Below are positions 10,189 to 18,494 of a stretch of 64,000 nt of DNA, piece by piece. Origin of the DNA: Moraxellaceae bacterium (lineage in GTDB: Bacteria > Pseudomonadota > Gammaproteobacteria > Pseudomonadales > Moraxellaceae). The stretch is taken from contig JAQZBP010000004.1 of assembly GCA_029237815.1 (NCBI GenBank), positions 62,001 through 126,000 of the forward strand, given 5' to 3'. Made by a program: the position numbers and the translations under genes. Within the stretch, counting starts at the first letter, position 1, and each line of letters begins with the position of its first letter. Below the pieces are notes generated by a model, which saw only the letters and a list, made by a program, of their open reading frames with translations, did no database searches and was not told the origin of the DNA.

Positions 10189-11526
10189 TCAGGACTGGGG
10201 TTCGAGTCCGTAGCTGACGGCTTCCTGCCCCGGGTCCACGATTTCCAGTGACACATGCACCGGAGTTTCGGGCGGAATGCGGCGCAGCAGGCGGGCCTCA
10301 CCGCGCAGGTATTGCAGCGGCTTGAGCTGGCGGCTGGCGATGACCTCGTCGGCGCTGTTGCTGAAGCGCAGCTTCAGGACCGGGAAGGGCTGGGGGAAGC
10401 TGGCGCTGTTCTTGAGGATGGCGTCCACCACCAGCGCACCCTCGATCTCGGGGTGCTTGCGCACGACAAGCTCCTCGATCCGGAGCTTGGAGGGATCGGG
10501 AATATCCGGGAGATAGCAGCCAGCCTTGGCGCAGACCTGCTCAAACAGGGGGCGCGCCCGCGGGTCGACAGCGAGCTTCTCGAAGTTGAAATAAATGTAT
10601 TGGGTGACGAAAAGGGCTGCTGCGATCAGGCAAAGGAAGATCCAGCCCAGTACATAGCCCCAGCGGATAGGGTCGCGTTTCTGCTTGAGCACCACCGGCG
10701 CATCCACGTGGGCCAGGGGGCGATCCAGCGAGAACGGGTTGGCGGCGGGCGGCGGCGCGGACGTTGGGCCCTGGCTCAGGTCGTCGTCGTCGAGGAAGCT
10801 CAGCACATCGGCGTCACCGCCGAGGAAGTCGTCTGACAGCGGCGTGCTCTTGGCCGGCGCGGCGCGCGGGGCGGGCGGGACGGGCAGGGCGCTCTCTGGA
10901 GGCGCCATGCCGACGGCGGCAGCCAGTTTGGGGTTCTTGGGCTTGCCCTTGGACTTCTCGTCCACAAGCTCCATGCTGTACTTCTTGCGGGCCTCCTTCT
11001 GCTCTTCCGTTTCCAGCTCGGAAAGAATGTCCTGTGCCCAGGATTCGTCGGCATTTTCACTGATGCGATGGGTCTCGTGCTCGCCGGACATGCCCGGGGG
11101 CTCTATGCCGTCGAGCTGGTCACTGAGTTCGTCGTCGAACAGCAGCGACTTGCCCTGTGGCGCCGCCTCGGGTTCGGGACCTTTTTCCATGAACTCGCTG
11201 ATGTCGTCGTCGCTGAAGCCGAATTCATCCGATGACGCGGCGCCATCCCCCGGCAGCTTCCAGTCCTCCGCTGCCGCGGGAGCGCCTTCCTTCTTCATCA
11301 GGTCCATGGCCCAGTCTTCGTTGGCACCTTTCTTCTGGGGTTTCGCTGCCGCCGGGGCAGCAGCGGCTGGCGCTGCGGGCGCGGCGCCGACCAGATGCAG
11401 ATCAGCGCGGAATACCTGCAGGCAGGATCCGCAGCGCACGCTGCCACCCTTGGCGGCCAGCTGGGCGTCGCTGATGCGGAAGGTGCTTCCGCAGTGAGGG
11501 CATTTGGTCTGCTTGGCGTCGGTCAT
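10189..11526 (-). CDS. Zinc-ribbon and DUF3426 domain membrane protein
   Basis: 445 residues. The N terminus is an MJ0042-type zinc ribbon with C9-x2-C12 and C32-x2-C35. A long, low-complexity middle (~45-280) is rich in Ala, Pro and acidic residues. One membrane segment lies at ~290-315 (WGYVLGWIFLCLIAAALF). The C-terminal ~130 residues are the DUF3426 fold, expected in the periplasm, with the LEIVDPGQEAVSYG end. The function of the family is unknown; the layout suggests a cytoplasmic metal-binding head on a flexible tether. It sits between prmA and dusB on the same strand. Confidence 0.85.
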   Translation of the reverse strand: MTDAKQTKCPHCGSTFRISDAQLAAKGGSVRCGSCLQVFRADLHLVGAAPAAPAAAAPAAAKPQKKGANEDWAMDLMKKEGAPAAAEDWKLPGDGAASSDEFGFSDDDISEFMEKGPEPEAAPQGKSLLFDDELSDQLDGIEPPGMSGEHETHRISENADESWAQDILSELETEEQKEARKKYSMELVDEKSKGKPKNPKLAAAVGMAPPESALPVPPAPRAAPAKSTPLSDDFLGGDADVLSFLDDDDLSQGPTSAPPPAANPFSLDRPLAHVDAPVVLKQKRDPIRWGYVLGWIFLCLIAAALFVTQYIYFNFEKLAVDPRARPLFEQVCAKAGCYLPDIPDPSKLRIEELVVRKHPEIEGALVVDAILKNSASFPQPFPVLKLRFSNSADEVIASRQLKPLQYLRGEARLLRRIPPETPVHVSLEIVDPGQEAVSYGLEPQS

Positions 11527-11651
11527 CTTCAGGTCCTGGATCCTTTGGCGTACTGAGCGCTGCTACGCGGGCCGATCATTGTTATCTGCCTAATCTACTG
11601 CGCTGTCCCGGATTTTTACAGCGAGTTGCGCGGACATGTGCGCAAGTTCCG

Positions 11652-12536
11652 CTATTTGCGTCGTTGTCCGGAGAGCCGGCACCAGTCTTCCTCCCGCGTC
11701 GCCAACCCGTTCATGTCGAACCACTCACAGTAGACCTCGCGTAGCTCGTCGACCTGCGGGCGAATGATGCCGGAAAGGGCAATCTCGGTGCCGGCGCGGC
11801 TGTGGGCGGCCAGCGTGGGTGCCAGCATGGCCAAAGGTCCGGCCAGGATGTTGGCAACGATCACGTCGGCGGCGACTGTGGCTGGCATCTCGTCAGGCAT
11901 GAGGGTGTGAACCTTTTCCCCGACCCCATTGTGGGCGGCATTGTTGCGTGTGGCCGTCAGCGCCTGGGGGTCGTTGTCCACGCACCAGGCCTCGCGCGCT
12001 CCGAGCAGCAGCGCGGCCACGGCCAGGATGCCCGAGCCGCAGCCATAGTCGATGACGACCTTGTCCTTGAGGTCGAGACTGTCCAGCCACTCCAGGCACA
12101 GGGCCGTGGTGGGATGGGTGCCGGTACCGAAGGCGAGGCCCGGGTCCAGCAACAGGTTGGTGGCGTCTGGCTCCGGCGGGGGCGTCCAGCTGGGCACGAC
12201 CCAGAGGCGTTCGCCGAAGCGCATGGGGTGGTAATGGTCCATCCAGGCGCGGACCCAGTCCTTGTCTTCGAGGACTTCCATGCGGTGCGGCGGAAGTGGC
12301 CGGCCCAGGCGCCGCTCGAGGTATTCGACGATGGCGTCGATTTCCGAATCCACAGTGAAGACGCCGATCACACGGGTCGCGTCCCAGAGCGGCGTGGCGC
12401 CGGGCGGAGGTTCGAGCAGGGGCTGGTCGGCGGAGTCTTCCATGAGGACGGCAGCGGCGCCGATTTCCTCCAGAAGTTCCTCGAAAACGGGGGCGTCGGC
12501 CTTGGTAGTCTCGATCTTGAGTTGCAGCCAGGTCAT
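11652..12536 (-). CDS. prmA: Ribosomal protein L11 methyltransferase
   Basis: 294 residues, the usual PrmA length. The N-terminal ~100 residues are the substrate-recognition domain; the methyltransferase domain contains GTGTHPTTALCLEWL and the AdoMet loop VIDYGCGSGILAVAA, followed by DNDPQAL and VIVANILAGPL. The enzyme trimethylates lysines and the N terminus of L11. It follows accC in the same direction, but a terminator with a long T-tract lies between, so at least part of its expression must be independent. Confidence 0.95.
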   Translation of the reverse strand: MTWLQLKIETTKADAPVFEELLEEIGAAAVLMEDSADQPLLEPPPGATPLWDATRVIGVFTVDSEIDAIVEYLERRLGRPLPPHRMEVLEDKDWVRAWMDHYHPMRFGERLWVVPSWTPPPEPDATNLLLDPGLAFGTGTHPTTALCLEWLDSLDLKDKVVIDYGCGSGILAVAALLLGAREAWCVDNDPQALTATRNNAAHNGVGEKVHTLMPDEMPATVAADVIVANILAGPLAMLAPTLAAHSRAGTEIALSGIIRPQVDELREVYCEWFDMNGLATREEDWCRLSGQRRK

Positions 12537-12545
12537 GGTGTCACC

Positions 12546-12580
12546 TGAAAAAATAAAAGCGGAGCCAGACGCGCTCCGCT
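12546..12580 (-). terminator. Intrinsic terminator of the aroQ-accB-accC unit
   Basis: On the minus strand AGCGGAG-9 nt-CTCCGCT (12558-12580) is followed by TTTTATTTTTT. It lies 22 bp after the accC stop and just upstream of prmA. Confidence 0.85.
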
Positions 12581-12602
12581 TCAGGGATAGGAAGCGCGGC
12601 GG

Positions 12603-13940
12603 TCACAGGCCGAGTTTCTTCTCCAGGTAATGGATGTCCACCCCGCCCTTGGCGAAGTTGGCATCGCGCAGGATTTCGTCACGGTGCAGCGGAATGTTGG
12701 TCTTGATGCCATCCACTACAATCTCGTCGAGAGCATTGCGCATGCGGGCCAGCGCCACGTCGCGCGTGGGGCCGTAGGCGATGAGCTTGCCGATCAGCGA
12801 GTCATAGTTGGGCGGGACGGTGTAACCCGAATAGACGTGCGAGTCCATGCGGATACCGGGGCCGCCGGGGGCGTGGAAATAGTTGATCTTGCCGGGCGAT
12901 GGCGTGAACTTTTTCGGATCCTCGGCATTGATGCGGCATTCGATGGCGTGGCCCTGGATGCGCACTTCCTTCTGTGTCACCGAGAGGCCTTTGCCGGCGG
13001 CGATGCGCAGCTGTTCCTTGATGATGTCGATGCCGGTCACCATTTCCGTGACGGGATGCTCCACCTGCACGCGAGTGTTCATCTCGATGAAGTAGAACTG
13101 CTCGTTCTCATAGAGGAACTCGAAGGTGCCGGCGCCCCGGTACTTCATCTGTTCGCAGGCTTTCACGCAGGATTCGGCGACTTTGTTCTTGGTCTTCTCG
13201 GGGATGTGCGGTGCGGGGGCTTCTTCCACGACCTTCTGGTGGCGGCGCTGCAGCGAACAGTCGCGGTCGCCAAGATGGATGGCTTTGCCTCGGCCGTCAC
13301 CGATCACCTGGATTTCCACATGGCGCGGATGTTCCAGGAACTTCTCCATATACACAGTATCGTCGCCGAAAGCCGCCTTAGCTTCGGAGCGAGTCACGAA
13401 CAGGGAATTCAGCAGGGCCGACTCGGTGTGCACGACGCGCATGCCGCGACCACCGCCGCCTGCAGCGGCCTTGATGATGATGGGGTAGCCGATGCGACGA
13501 GCAGCGACAACGGCATTCTCTTCCGTCACCGGGCCGCCGGAGCCGGGCACCGTCGGCACTCCGGCTTTTTTCATGGCCTCGATGGCGGACACCTTGTTGC
13601 CCATCAGGCGGATGGTTTCCGCGCGCGGACCGATGAAGGTGAAGCCCGACTTTTCCACCGCCTCGGCAAAGTCCGCGTTCTCGGCAAGGAAGCCGTAGCC
13701 GGGATGAATGCCGCGTGCATCGGTGACTTCGGCGGCCGAGATGATGGCCGGAATGTTGAGGTAGCTGTCCTTTGAGGCCGCGGGGCCTATGCAGACTGCT
13801 TCATCGGCCAGCCGGACATGCAGCAGGTCGCGGTCGGCCTTGGAGTAGACGGCGACCGTGCGAATGCCCATTTCCTTGCAGGCCCGCAGGATGCGCAGTG
13901 CGATTTCGCCACGGTTGGCGATGACCACCTTCTCGAGCAT
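12603..13940 (-). CDS. accC: Acetyl-CoA carboxylase, biotin carboxylase subunit
   Basis: 445 residues, matching AccC length. ATP-grasp features include the glycine-rich loop [13 protein letters not shown], the bicarbonate/biotin region [17 protein letters not shown] and the N-terminal [15 protein letters not shown]. It carboxylates the biotin of AccB using ATP and bicarbonate, the first half of the acetyl-CoA carboxylase reaction. It starts 15 bp after the accB stop and is the last gene of aroQ-accB-accC. Confidence 0.97.
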   Translation of the reverse strand: MLEKVVIANRGEIALRILRACKEMGIRTVAVYSKADRDLLHVRLADEAVCIGPAASKDSYLNIPAIISAAEVTDARGIHPGYGFLAENADFAEAVEKSGFTFIGPRAETIRLMGNKVSAIEAMKKAGVPTVPGSGGPVTEENAVVAARRIGYPIIIKAAAGGGGRGMRVVHTESALLNSLFVTRSEAKAAFGDDTVYMEKFLEHPRHVEIQVIGDGRGKAIHLGDRDCSLQRRHQKVVEEAPAPHIPEKTKNKVAESCVKACEQMKYRGAGTFEFLYENEQFYFIEMNTRVQVEHPVTEMVTGIDIIKEQLRIAAGKGLSVTQKEVRIQGHAIECRINAEDPKKFTPSPGKINYFHAPGGPGIRMDSHVYSGYTVPPNYDSLIGKLIAYGPTRDVALARMRNALDEIVVDGIKTNIPLHRDEILRDANFAKGGVDIHYLEKKLGL

Positions 13941-13955
13941 GTTGGAAATATCCGG

Positions 13956-14441
13956 TCAGACGATGGTGAACAGGGGCTGGTCGAACTCAACCGCCTGGCC
14001 GTTTTCGACGAGGATGCTCTCGATCACGCCACTCTGCTCGGCTTCGATCTGGTTCATCATCTTCATGGCTTCGACGATGCACACCACGTCGCCCTTCTTG
14101 ACCGTCTGCCCGACTTCCATGAAGGCGGCCGCACCCGGCGAGGCGGAGCGATAGAAAGTGCCGACCATGGGCGAGCGCTGCACAAAGCCGCGGGTCACCG
14201 GCTCAACGGCGGCCGGGGCAGGGCCCTGGGTTGGCTCGACACTGGCGGTTGACGGCATCGCCGAGGGCGCAGTGGCAGGGGTTGCGGCGGTTGCCGGGGA
14301 GGGAACAGCGATGCTGGTCTGCATTACGGGGGCACGATGGCGCGCAATTCGAACCGACTCTTCGCCCTCGGTAATCTCCAGCTCATCAATGCCGGACTCT
14401 TCCAGAAGCTCGATAAGTTTTTTGACTTTGCGGATATCCAT
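13956..14441 (-). CDS. accB: Acetyl-CoA carboxylase, biotin carboxyl carrier protein
   Basis: 161 residues starting [18 protein letters not shown], the standard BCCP opening. Residues ~45-75 form an Ala/Pro/Thr-rich flexible linker. The C-terminal biotinyl domain has the acetyl-CoA carboxylase thumb region ([15 protein letters not shown]) and the biotinylation site EAMKMM with K127, 34 residues from the end as in E. coli. A longer frame opens at 14525, but those 28 residues overlap aroQ and are foreign. It lies 37 bp downstream of aroQ. Confidence 0.97.
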   Translation of the reverse strand: MDIRKVKKLIELLEESGIDELEITEGEESVRIARHRAPVMQTSIAVPSPATAATPATAPSAMPSTASVEPTQGPAPAAVEPVTRGFVQRSPMVGTFYRSASPGAAAFMEVGQTVKKGDVVCIVEAMKMMNQIEAEQSGVIESILVENGQAVEFDQPLFTIV

Positions 14442-14478
14442 GCTGAATTCTCGTTGAAAATATCTAAAAAAGGTCGAA

Positions 14479-14928
14479 TCAGGCGGGCTGCTGGCCAAGC
14501 TGGCGAAGTGCCGACTCAAGGGCAAGTTCGTAGCCCTGGGCGCCCAGGCCGCAGATCACGCCGATCGCGATGTCAGAAAAATAGGAGTGCCGGCGAAACG
14601 CTTCGCGCGCATGCACGTTTGAAAGGTGCACCTCTATAAAGGGGATATTGACACCCAGAAGGGCATCCCGCAGGGCAACCGAGGTGTGCGTGAAGGCTCC
14701 GGGATTGATCAGGATGAAGCGGGTGCCATCACTGCGGGCTGCGTGGACGCGGTCGACCAGATGCCCTTCATGGTTGCTCTGCAGGCAGTCAAAGCCGACT
14801 CCGGCCTGCTGGCAGCGAGTAGCAAGCCGCTGGTTGATGTCTTCCAGCGTGTCGGCGCCATAGATGCCGGGCTCGCGCGTTCCCAAAAGATTCAGGTTGG
14901 GACCGTGAAGCACAAGAATTCTGCTCAT
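14479..14928 (-). CDS. aroQ: 3-dehydroquinate dehydratase, type II
   Basis: 149 residues of the small type II dehydroquinase. Family landmarks are [16 protein letters not shown] with the catalytic Tyr, [20 protein letters not shown] and [15 protein letters not shown]. It catalyses the third step of the shikimate pathway. The start is ATG 14928; an extension to 15015 has no family support. It opens an operon with accB and accC, the common proteobacterial order, and has a good sigma70-like promoter ~165 bp upstream. Confidence 0.96.
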   Translation of the reverse strand: MSRILVLHGPNLNLLGTREPGIYGADTLEDINQRLATRCQQAGVGFDCLQSNHEGHLVDRVHAARSDGTRFILINPGAFTHTSVALRDALLGVNIPFIEVHLSNVHAREAFRRHSYFSDIAIGVICGLGAQGYELALESALRQLGQQPA

Positions 14929-15098
14929 GGGGTGATTACCTGGTGAGTCGCCGGGTTGGGGCAGCGTCACTCCCTGTTGTAAGCCGGCTTTTGGCCGGGC
15001 AACCCGGACTGCCATTTACATTCCTTGATGACGTTAGCAGTCCGTCACTTTCTACGAAAAAACGCCCATCTGGCGGCGAAGTTCCGGAAATTTGCAGC

Positions 15099-15127
15099 AC
15101 GATACCCAAACCGGCGAACCATGGCAA
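15099..15127 (-). promoter_or_regulatory. Sigma70-like promoter for aroQ-accB-accC
   Basis: Minus strand: -35 TTGCCA (15122-15127), 17-bp spacer, -10 TATCGT (15099-15104). The implied transcript start near 15092 would give a leader of about 165 nt before aroQ. This is a consensus match only. Confidence 0.5.
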
Positions 15128-15138
15128 TCGCGGAAGAC

Positions 15139-15708
15139 TCACATGGCGGGCAGGAGTTTGGCGTTGATCCATTCGATGAAATCAGCGGCTGGCATCTCCC
15201 CGAGAAGGCGGAGTTCAGGCCGCTCCCGGCCTGAACGGTCAAATACCAGCAGAGCCGGAAGTCCGGCCAGTCCGTACTGGTCAAGCAGTGCTTGAACGTC
15301 CGGAGTGAGCTCCGTGGCGTCGACCTGCAGCAGGACCAGAGGCTTCATGGCTCCTTGGACGTCACTACGGGAAAACACCTCTTTCTTCCAGACCAGGCAG
15401 CTCGTGCACCAGTCCGCATAAAACTCGAGCAGCACCGGCTGGCCATTGGCTGTCGTCAGCGCGGCGGGCAACTGGGCGGGCATGATTACCTGGAAGTGCC
15501 CGGCGGGGGTGGTTCGGACGAATGACGGGGCGGGTTCTGTGGAGGTGTCGAGCCAGAGCCGGCCACCGATGTAGCCAAGGGCGGTGCTGGTCAGGAGCAG
15601 GAGTGTCCCGGCCGCCAGCGATTGCCGGCCAGACCGGCGTAGCAGTAGCCAGAGCCCGGGCACACCCAGCACTAATGAAAGGGACAGCAGAATGAGAATG
15701 AGTTTCAT
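15139..15708 (-). CDS. Membrane-anchored thioredoxin-fold protein (DsbD C-terminal-like)
   Basis: 188 residues. Two hydrophobic stretches at ~2-23 and ~32-47 anchor a C-terminal thioredoxin domain that holds LLEFYADWCTSC, with redox Cys 101 and 104 (CTSC). The WC-x-x-C context followed by LVWKKEVF resembles the gamma domain of DsbD (CVACK), so reductant transfer in the periplasm is likely. No electron-transferring membrane domain is fused, so it would need a partner. I chose ATG 15708, where the first hydrophobic helix begins; 15789 is a longer, less plausible start. Its neighbours give no further clue. Confidence 0.75.
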   Translation of the reverse strand: MKLILILLSLSLVLGVPGLWLLLRRSGRQSLAAGTLLLLTSTALGYIGGRLWLDTSTEPAPSFVRTTPAGHFQVIMPAQLPAALTTANGQPVLLEFYADWCTSCLVWKKEVFSRSDVQGAMKPLVLLQVDATELTPDVQALLDQYGLAGLPALLVFDRSGRERPELRLLGEMPAADFIEWINAKLLPAM

Positions 15709-15854
15709 GGCGGCGCAGATACTAGGAGAGCTTTTGTGAAAACGCCAAGACCGATGTCGACTTCGTCTGTCGGTCTTGAAGGGGCTCAAGCTAGAATCGC
15801 CCGACCTGGCGTCGCCGGGTCAACGTGGCATCAATCTCACCAAAATACATATAA

Positions 15855-16841
15855 ATGGATGCATGGCTGAACAAACTGCTCTTGCGTGGAGCGGAGCTGA
15901 GAGGGCGGTGGGGGCTACAGGAGAGCGGGTCGCCGCTTTTCCTTTTCGTTCTCGCCTTCCTTATCGTCCAGTTGGGCCTTGGCTGGTATTGGGGACGGGA
16001 GTTGCCCACCTTTGCGGTGGGCGCGCCTGATGTGGTGGACCTCCGGCCGGGAGGGGTGCTGGCGGCCAGCCTCGCTCAGGTGGGGGAGCGGCTGACGGGC
16101 AAGCCCGGTGGCTATCTGCGTAACGACCTCATGCCTCCGGGTGTCCTGCTCGATAACGTGCCGGCCTGGGAAAAGGGGGCGCTGGTGCAGGCCCGGGATC
16201 TCGTGCATGTGATGTATCAGGGTACGGGCCAGCCGAGTGCAGATGCTGACCTTGCCGAGGCCGAGGCAGGTTTTGCAGTTGCAGATGACTCCTGGGCCAT
16301 GCCCTCTGCTGAGGCCGAGATCCGGCGCGGCTCTCTGGCTCTGGAGCGGTACGGCCGGCGTCTCGGGCAGGGAGGGACTGGGGTAACCGCCTTTGATGAG
16401 CGGCACCTGCTGCAATGGCTGGCCGTTACCAATGAGCGCCTGGAGCGGATGTCTGCCAGGCTCAATGCCGCGCTCCCCGCCTATTCAGCTGCTCCTGCGG
16501 TTCCGGCCCTGGATGGCGTGACGCAGATGCCGGAGACATCCTGGTGGGCGATCGATGATGTTTTCTATGAGGCCAGGGGCAGCGCCTGGACGCTCCTGCA
16601 TCTGCTGAAGGCGGCCGAGATCGAGTTCAGGCCGCTACTCGCGCGCCGGCATGCCGAACTCAGCCTGCGAGCAGCAATCCACGAGCTTGAGGCTACCCAG
16701 CAGCCGGTCTGGAGTCCGCTGGTACTAAACGGATCCGGTTTTGGCCTGTTCGGCAATCACTCTCTCGTCATGGCCAACTATCTCAACAGGGTGCAAGCGG
16801 ATCTGGAGGATGTGCTGGTCCTGCTCAGAGCAGGGCAATAG
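15855..16841 (+). CDS. DUF2333 family membrane protein
   Basis: 328 residues with one N-terminal membrane segment (~27-48, FLFVLAFLIVQLGLGWYWG). The rest appears periplasmic and helical, with the conserved segments GGYLRNDLMPPGVLLDN, PAWEKGALVQ, and SWWAIDDVFYEARG-SAWTLLHLLKA typical of DUF2333. The family is found in gammaproteobacteria and has no known function. It is monocistronic here, divergent from the thioredoxin gene and upstream of the oxidase locus. Confidence 0.8.
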   Translation: MDAWLNKLLLRGAELRGRWGLQESGSPLFLFVLAFLIVQLGLGWYWGRELPTFAVGAPDVVDLRPGGVLAASLAQVGERLTGKPGGYLRNDLMPPGVLLDNVPAWEKGALVQARDLVHVMYQGTGQPSADADLAEAEAGFAVADDSWAMPSAEAEIRRGSLALERYGRRLGQGGTGVTAFDERHLLQWLAVTNERLERMSARLNAALPAYSAAPAVPALDGVTQMPETSWWAIDDVFYEARGSAWTLLHLLKAAEIEFRPLLARRHAELSLRAAIHELEATQQPVWSPLVLNGSGFGLFGNHSLVMANYLNRVQADLEDVLVLLRAGQ

Positions 16842-17022
16842 CCTCCCTTCCCGTGGTTACCTCCATTGGGTTTTCACCTTTTTGCCTGGTCGAGGCGAGC
16901 CTTGGACGGGGCCGGTCCAGGTAGCCTGGAAAGGAGGCGGATCATCGTTGAGAGCCGCTTTTGCCAGTCTTCCCGGCGCTGGTTCCAGGGGAGAAATTCA
17001 GGGAAAAATCCCTGTAACTGTA

Positions 17023-17051
17023 TGGACATCACGGGGCTCAGCCCATAAATT
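17023..17051 (+). promoter_or_regulatory. Candidate sigma70 promoter for ctaC
   Basis: -35 TGGACA (17023-17028), 17-bp spacer, -10 TAAATT (17046-17051). A palindrome (16999-17014) ends 8 bp upstream of the -35, where an activator or repressor could bind. The -10 lies within a motif shared with the actP upstream region. The implied leader is ~235 nt. Confidence 0.35.
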
Positions 17052-17247
17052 ACGCAGCCGACACAGTGGGTGGGTTTCGGGTAGCCCATCGTGGGCGGCG
17101 GCCTTCTTTTCGGCTGCTACTGGCCTCTGTTCTTCAAGCACTGACAAGCAACTTGCACTGTCTGCTCGTGCTGAGGCCGTTTGCCTATTGGTGTCAAAGG
17201 TAAAGCTGGCGAAGTCGTCGACACGGCGCCAGCCACATAAAGAGGCA

Positions 17248-17268
17248 GGCCCGCAATAATAGCGGGCC
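17248..17268 (+). promoter_or_regulatory. Hairpin in the ctaC leader
   Basis: GGCCCGC-AATAATA-GCGGGCC: a perfect 7-bp stem with 7-nt loop, ending about 11 bp before the ctaC Shine-Dalgarno sequence. No T-tract follows, so an mRNA-level role (stability or translation control) is more likely than termination. Confidence 0.5.
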
Positions 17269-17291
17269 GCCGCGCAATCGGGAGTAGACGC

Positions 17292-18476
17292 ATGCGGTCA
17301 TCTCTTATCGTCCGTGCCGGGGCAGCATTTGCTGCGCTGGTGCTGGCCACTACGGCCTCGGCCACCCAGCTCGACATGACGCCGGGTGTCACGGAGATCA
17401 GTCAGAAGGTTTTCGAACTCCACCGCTTCATGCTGTACATCTGCATCGCCATTGGCGTGGGTGTCTTCGGCGTGATGTTTTATTCCATTTTCAAGCACCG
17501 CAAGTCCAAGGGCGTCAAGCCCGCAGACTTCCACGAAAGCACGCTGGTGGAAGTGATCTGGACCGTGATCCCCTTCGTCATCCTGATCGTCATGGCTATT
17601 CCTGCCACGCGGGTCATGATCGAGATGAGCGATACCGGCGATGCCGACCTCACTGTTCGTGTGACGGGCTCGCAGTGGAAGTGGCACTACGAGTATCTGA
17701 CCTACGGTGATACCAAGGATGTAGGCCTCGGTTTCCTGTCCGTGCTGTCCACACCGCGTGAGCAGTACGAGCGTCAGGGCAAGGGCCTGGCTGGCAGCAA
17801 CATCCCCGATTTTGCGAATCATCCGAACTATCTCGTCGAAGTGGACAAGCCGCTGGTGATCCCGACGGGCAAGAAAGTCCGCTTCCTGGTGACGTCCGAT
17901 GATGTGATCCATGCCTGGTGGGTGCCTGATTTCGCGCTGAAGCGTGACGCCGTCCCCGGCTTCATCAATGAGATCTGGACAGAGGTCCCGGCTGGCAAGG
18001 AAGGCATCTATCGCGGTCGCTGTGCCGAGCTCTGCGGCAAGGATCACGCCTTCATGCCCATCGTGGTGGAAGCCAAGTCCCAGGCCGATTTCGACAAGTG
18101 GCTGGCCGACGCCAAGGTGAAGGCCGAGGAAGAGGCCAAGGCCGCCGCCAACTCCGCCGACTACAAGTTCGCTGACCTGGCCGAAGCCAGCAAGCTCGGG
18201 GAAGAGGTCTACAACGCCCGCTGCGTCGCCTGCCACCAGGCCGGCGGCGTGGGCATGCCTCCGATGTTCCCGGCGCTGAAGGGTTCCAAGATCGCCGCAG
18301 CCAAGGACCAGCTGCCCGCGCACATCGACATCCTGAACAACGGCAAGAACGCCATGCCCGCCTGGAAGGGCGTGCTGACACCGAAGGAAATCGCTGCCGT
18401 CATCACCTATACGCGTAACGCCTGGGGCAACAGCACGGGTGACCTCGTGCAGCCTTCCGACGTTGTGGCCAAGTAA
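17292..18476 (+). CDS. ctaC: Cytochrome c oxidase subunit II with fused cytochrome c domain
   Basis: 394 residues. A signal peptide (cleavage near ATA-SAT, ~24) is followed by two membrane helices (~45-70 and ~90-110), then the CuA cupredoxin domain with H207 (DDVIHAWW) and the CAELCGKDHAFM loop supplying C244, E246, C248, H252 and M255. A C-terminal class I cytochrome c follows: C311-VA-C314-H315, with axial M355 in NAMPAWKG. This marks a caa3-like oxidase in which electrons pass from cytochrome c via the fused heme to CuA. It starts the operon ctaC-ctaD-cox11-ctaE; ctaD follows after 18 bp. Confidence 0.96.
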   Translation: MRSSLIVRAGAAFAALVLATTASATQLDMTPGVTEISQKVFELHRFMLYICIAIGVGVFGVMFYSIFKHRKSKGVKPADFHESTLVEVIWTVIPFVILIVMAIPATRVMIEMSDTGDADLTVRVTGSQWKWHYEYLTYGDTKDVGLGFLSVLSTPREQYERQGKGLAGSNIPDFANHPNYLVEVDKPLVIPTGKKVRFLVTSDDVIHAWWVPDFALKRDAVPGFINEIWTEVPAGKEGIYRGRCAELCGKDHAFMPIVVEAKSQADFDKWLADAKVKAEEEAKAAANSADYKFADLAEASKLGEEVYNARCVACHQAGGVGMPPMFPALKGSKIAAAKDQLPAHIDILNNGKNAMPAWKGVLTPKEIAAVITYTRNAWGNSTGDLVQPSDVVAK

Positions 18477-18494
18477 TCAGGGGAGAGAATAGAA

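Larger units (their letters stand above)
16842..17291. other. Spacer upstream of the oxidase operon
   Basis: 450 bp with no credible gene. It contains a small palindrome CAGGGA-AAAA-TCCCTG at 16999-17014, a candidate promoter at 17023-17051, the motif CCCATAAATTACGC from 17042 that recurs upstream of actP, and a 7-bp hairpin at 17248-17268 just before the ctaC ribosome-binding site (GGGAG at ~17280). Most of it probably serves as promoter and leader of the ctaC operon. Confidence 0.6.

Noticed and set aside
16741-17259. A 172-codon frame in the spacer upstream of ctaC
   Set aside because: Begins inside the DUF2333 gene in another frame, low similarity to anything recognisable, and the region holds promoter and leader elements.
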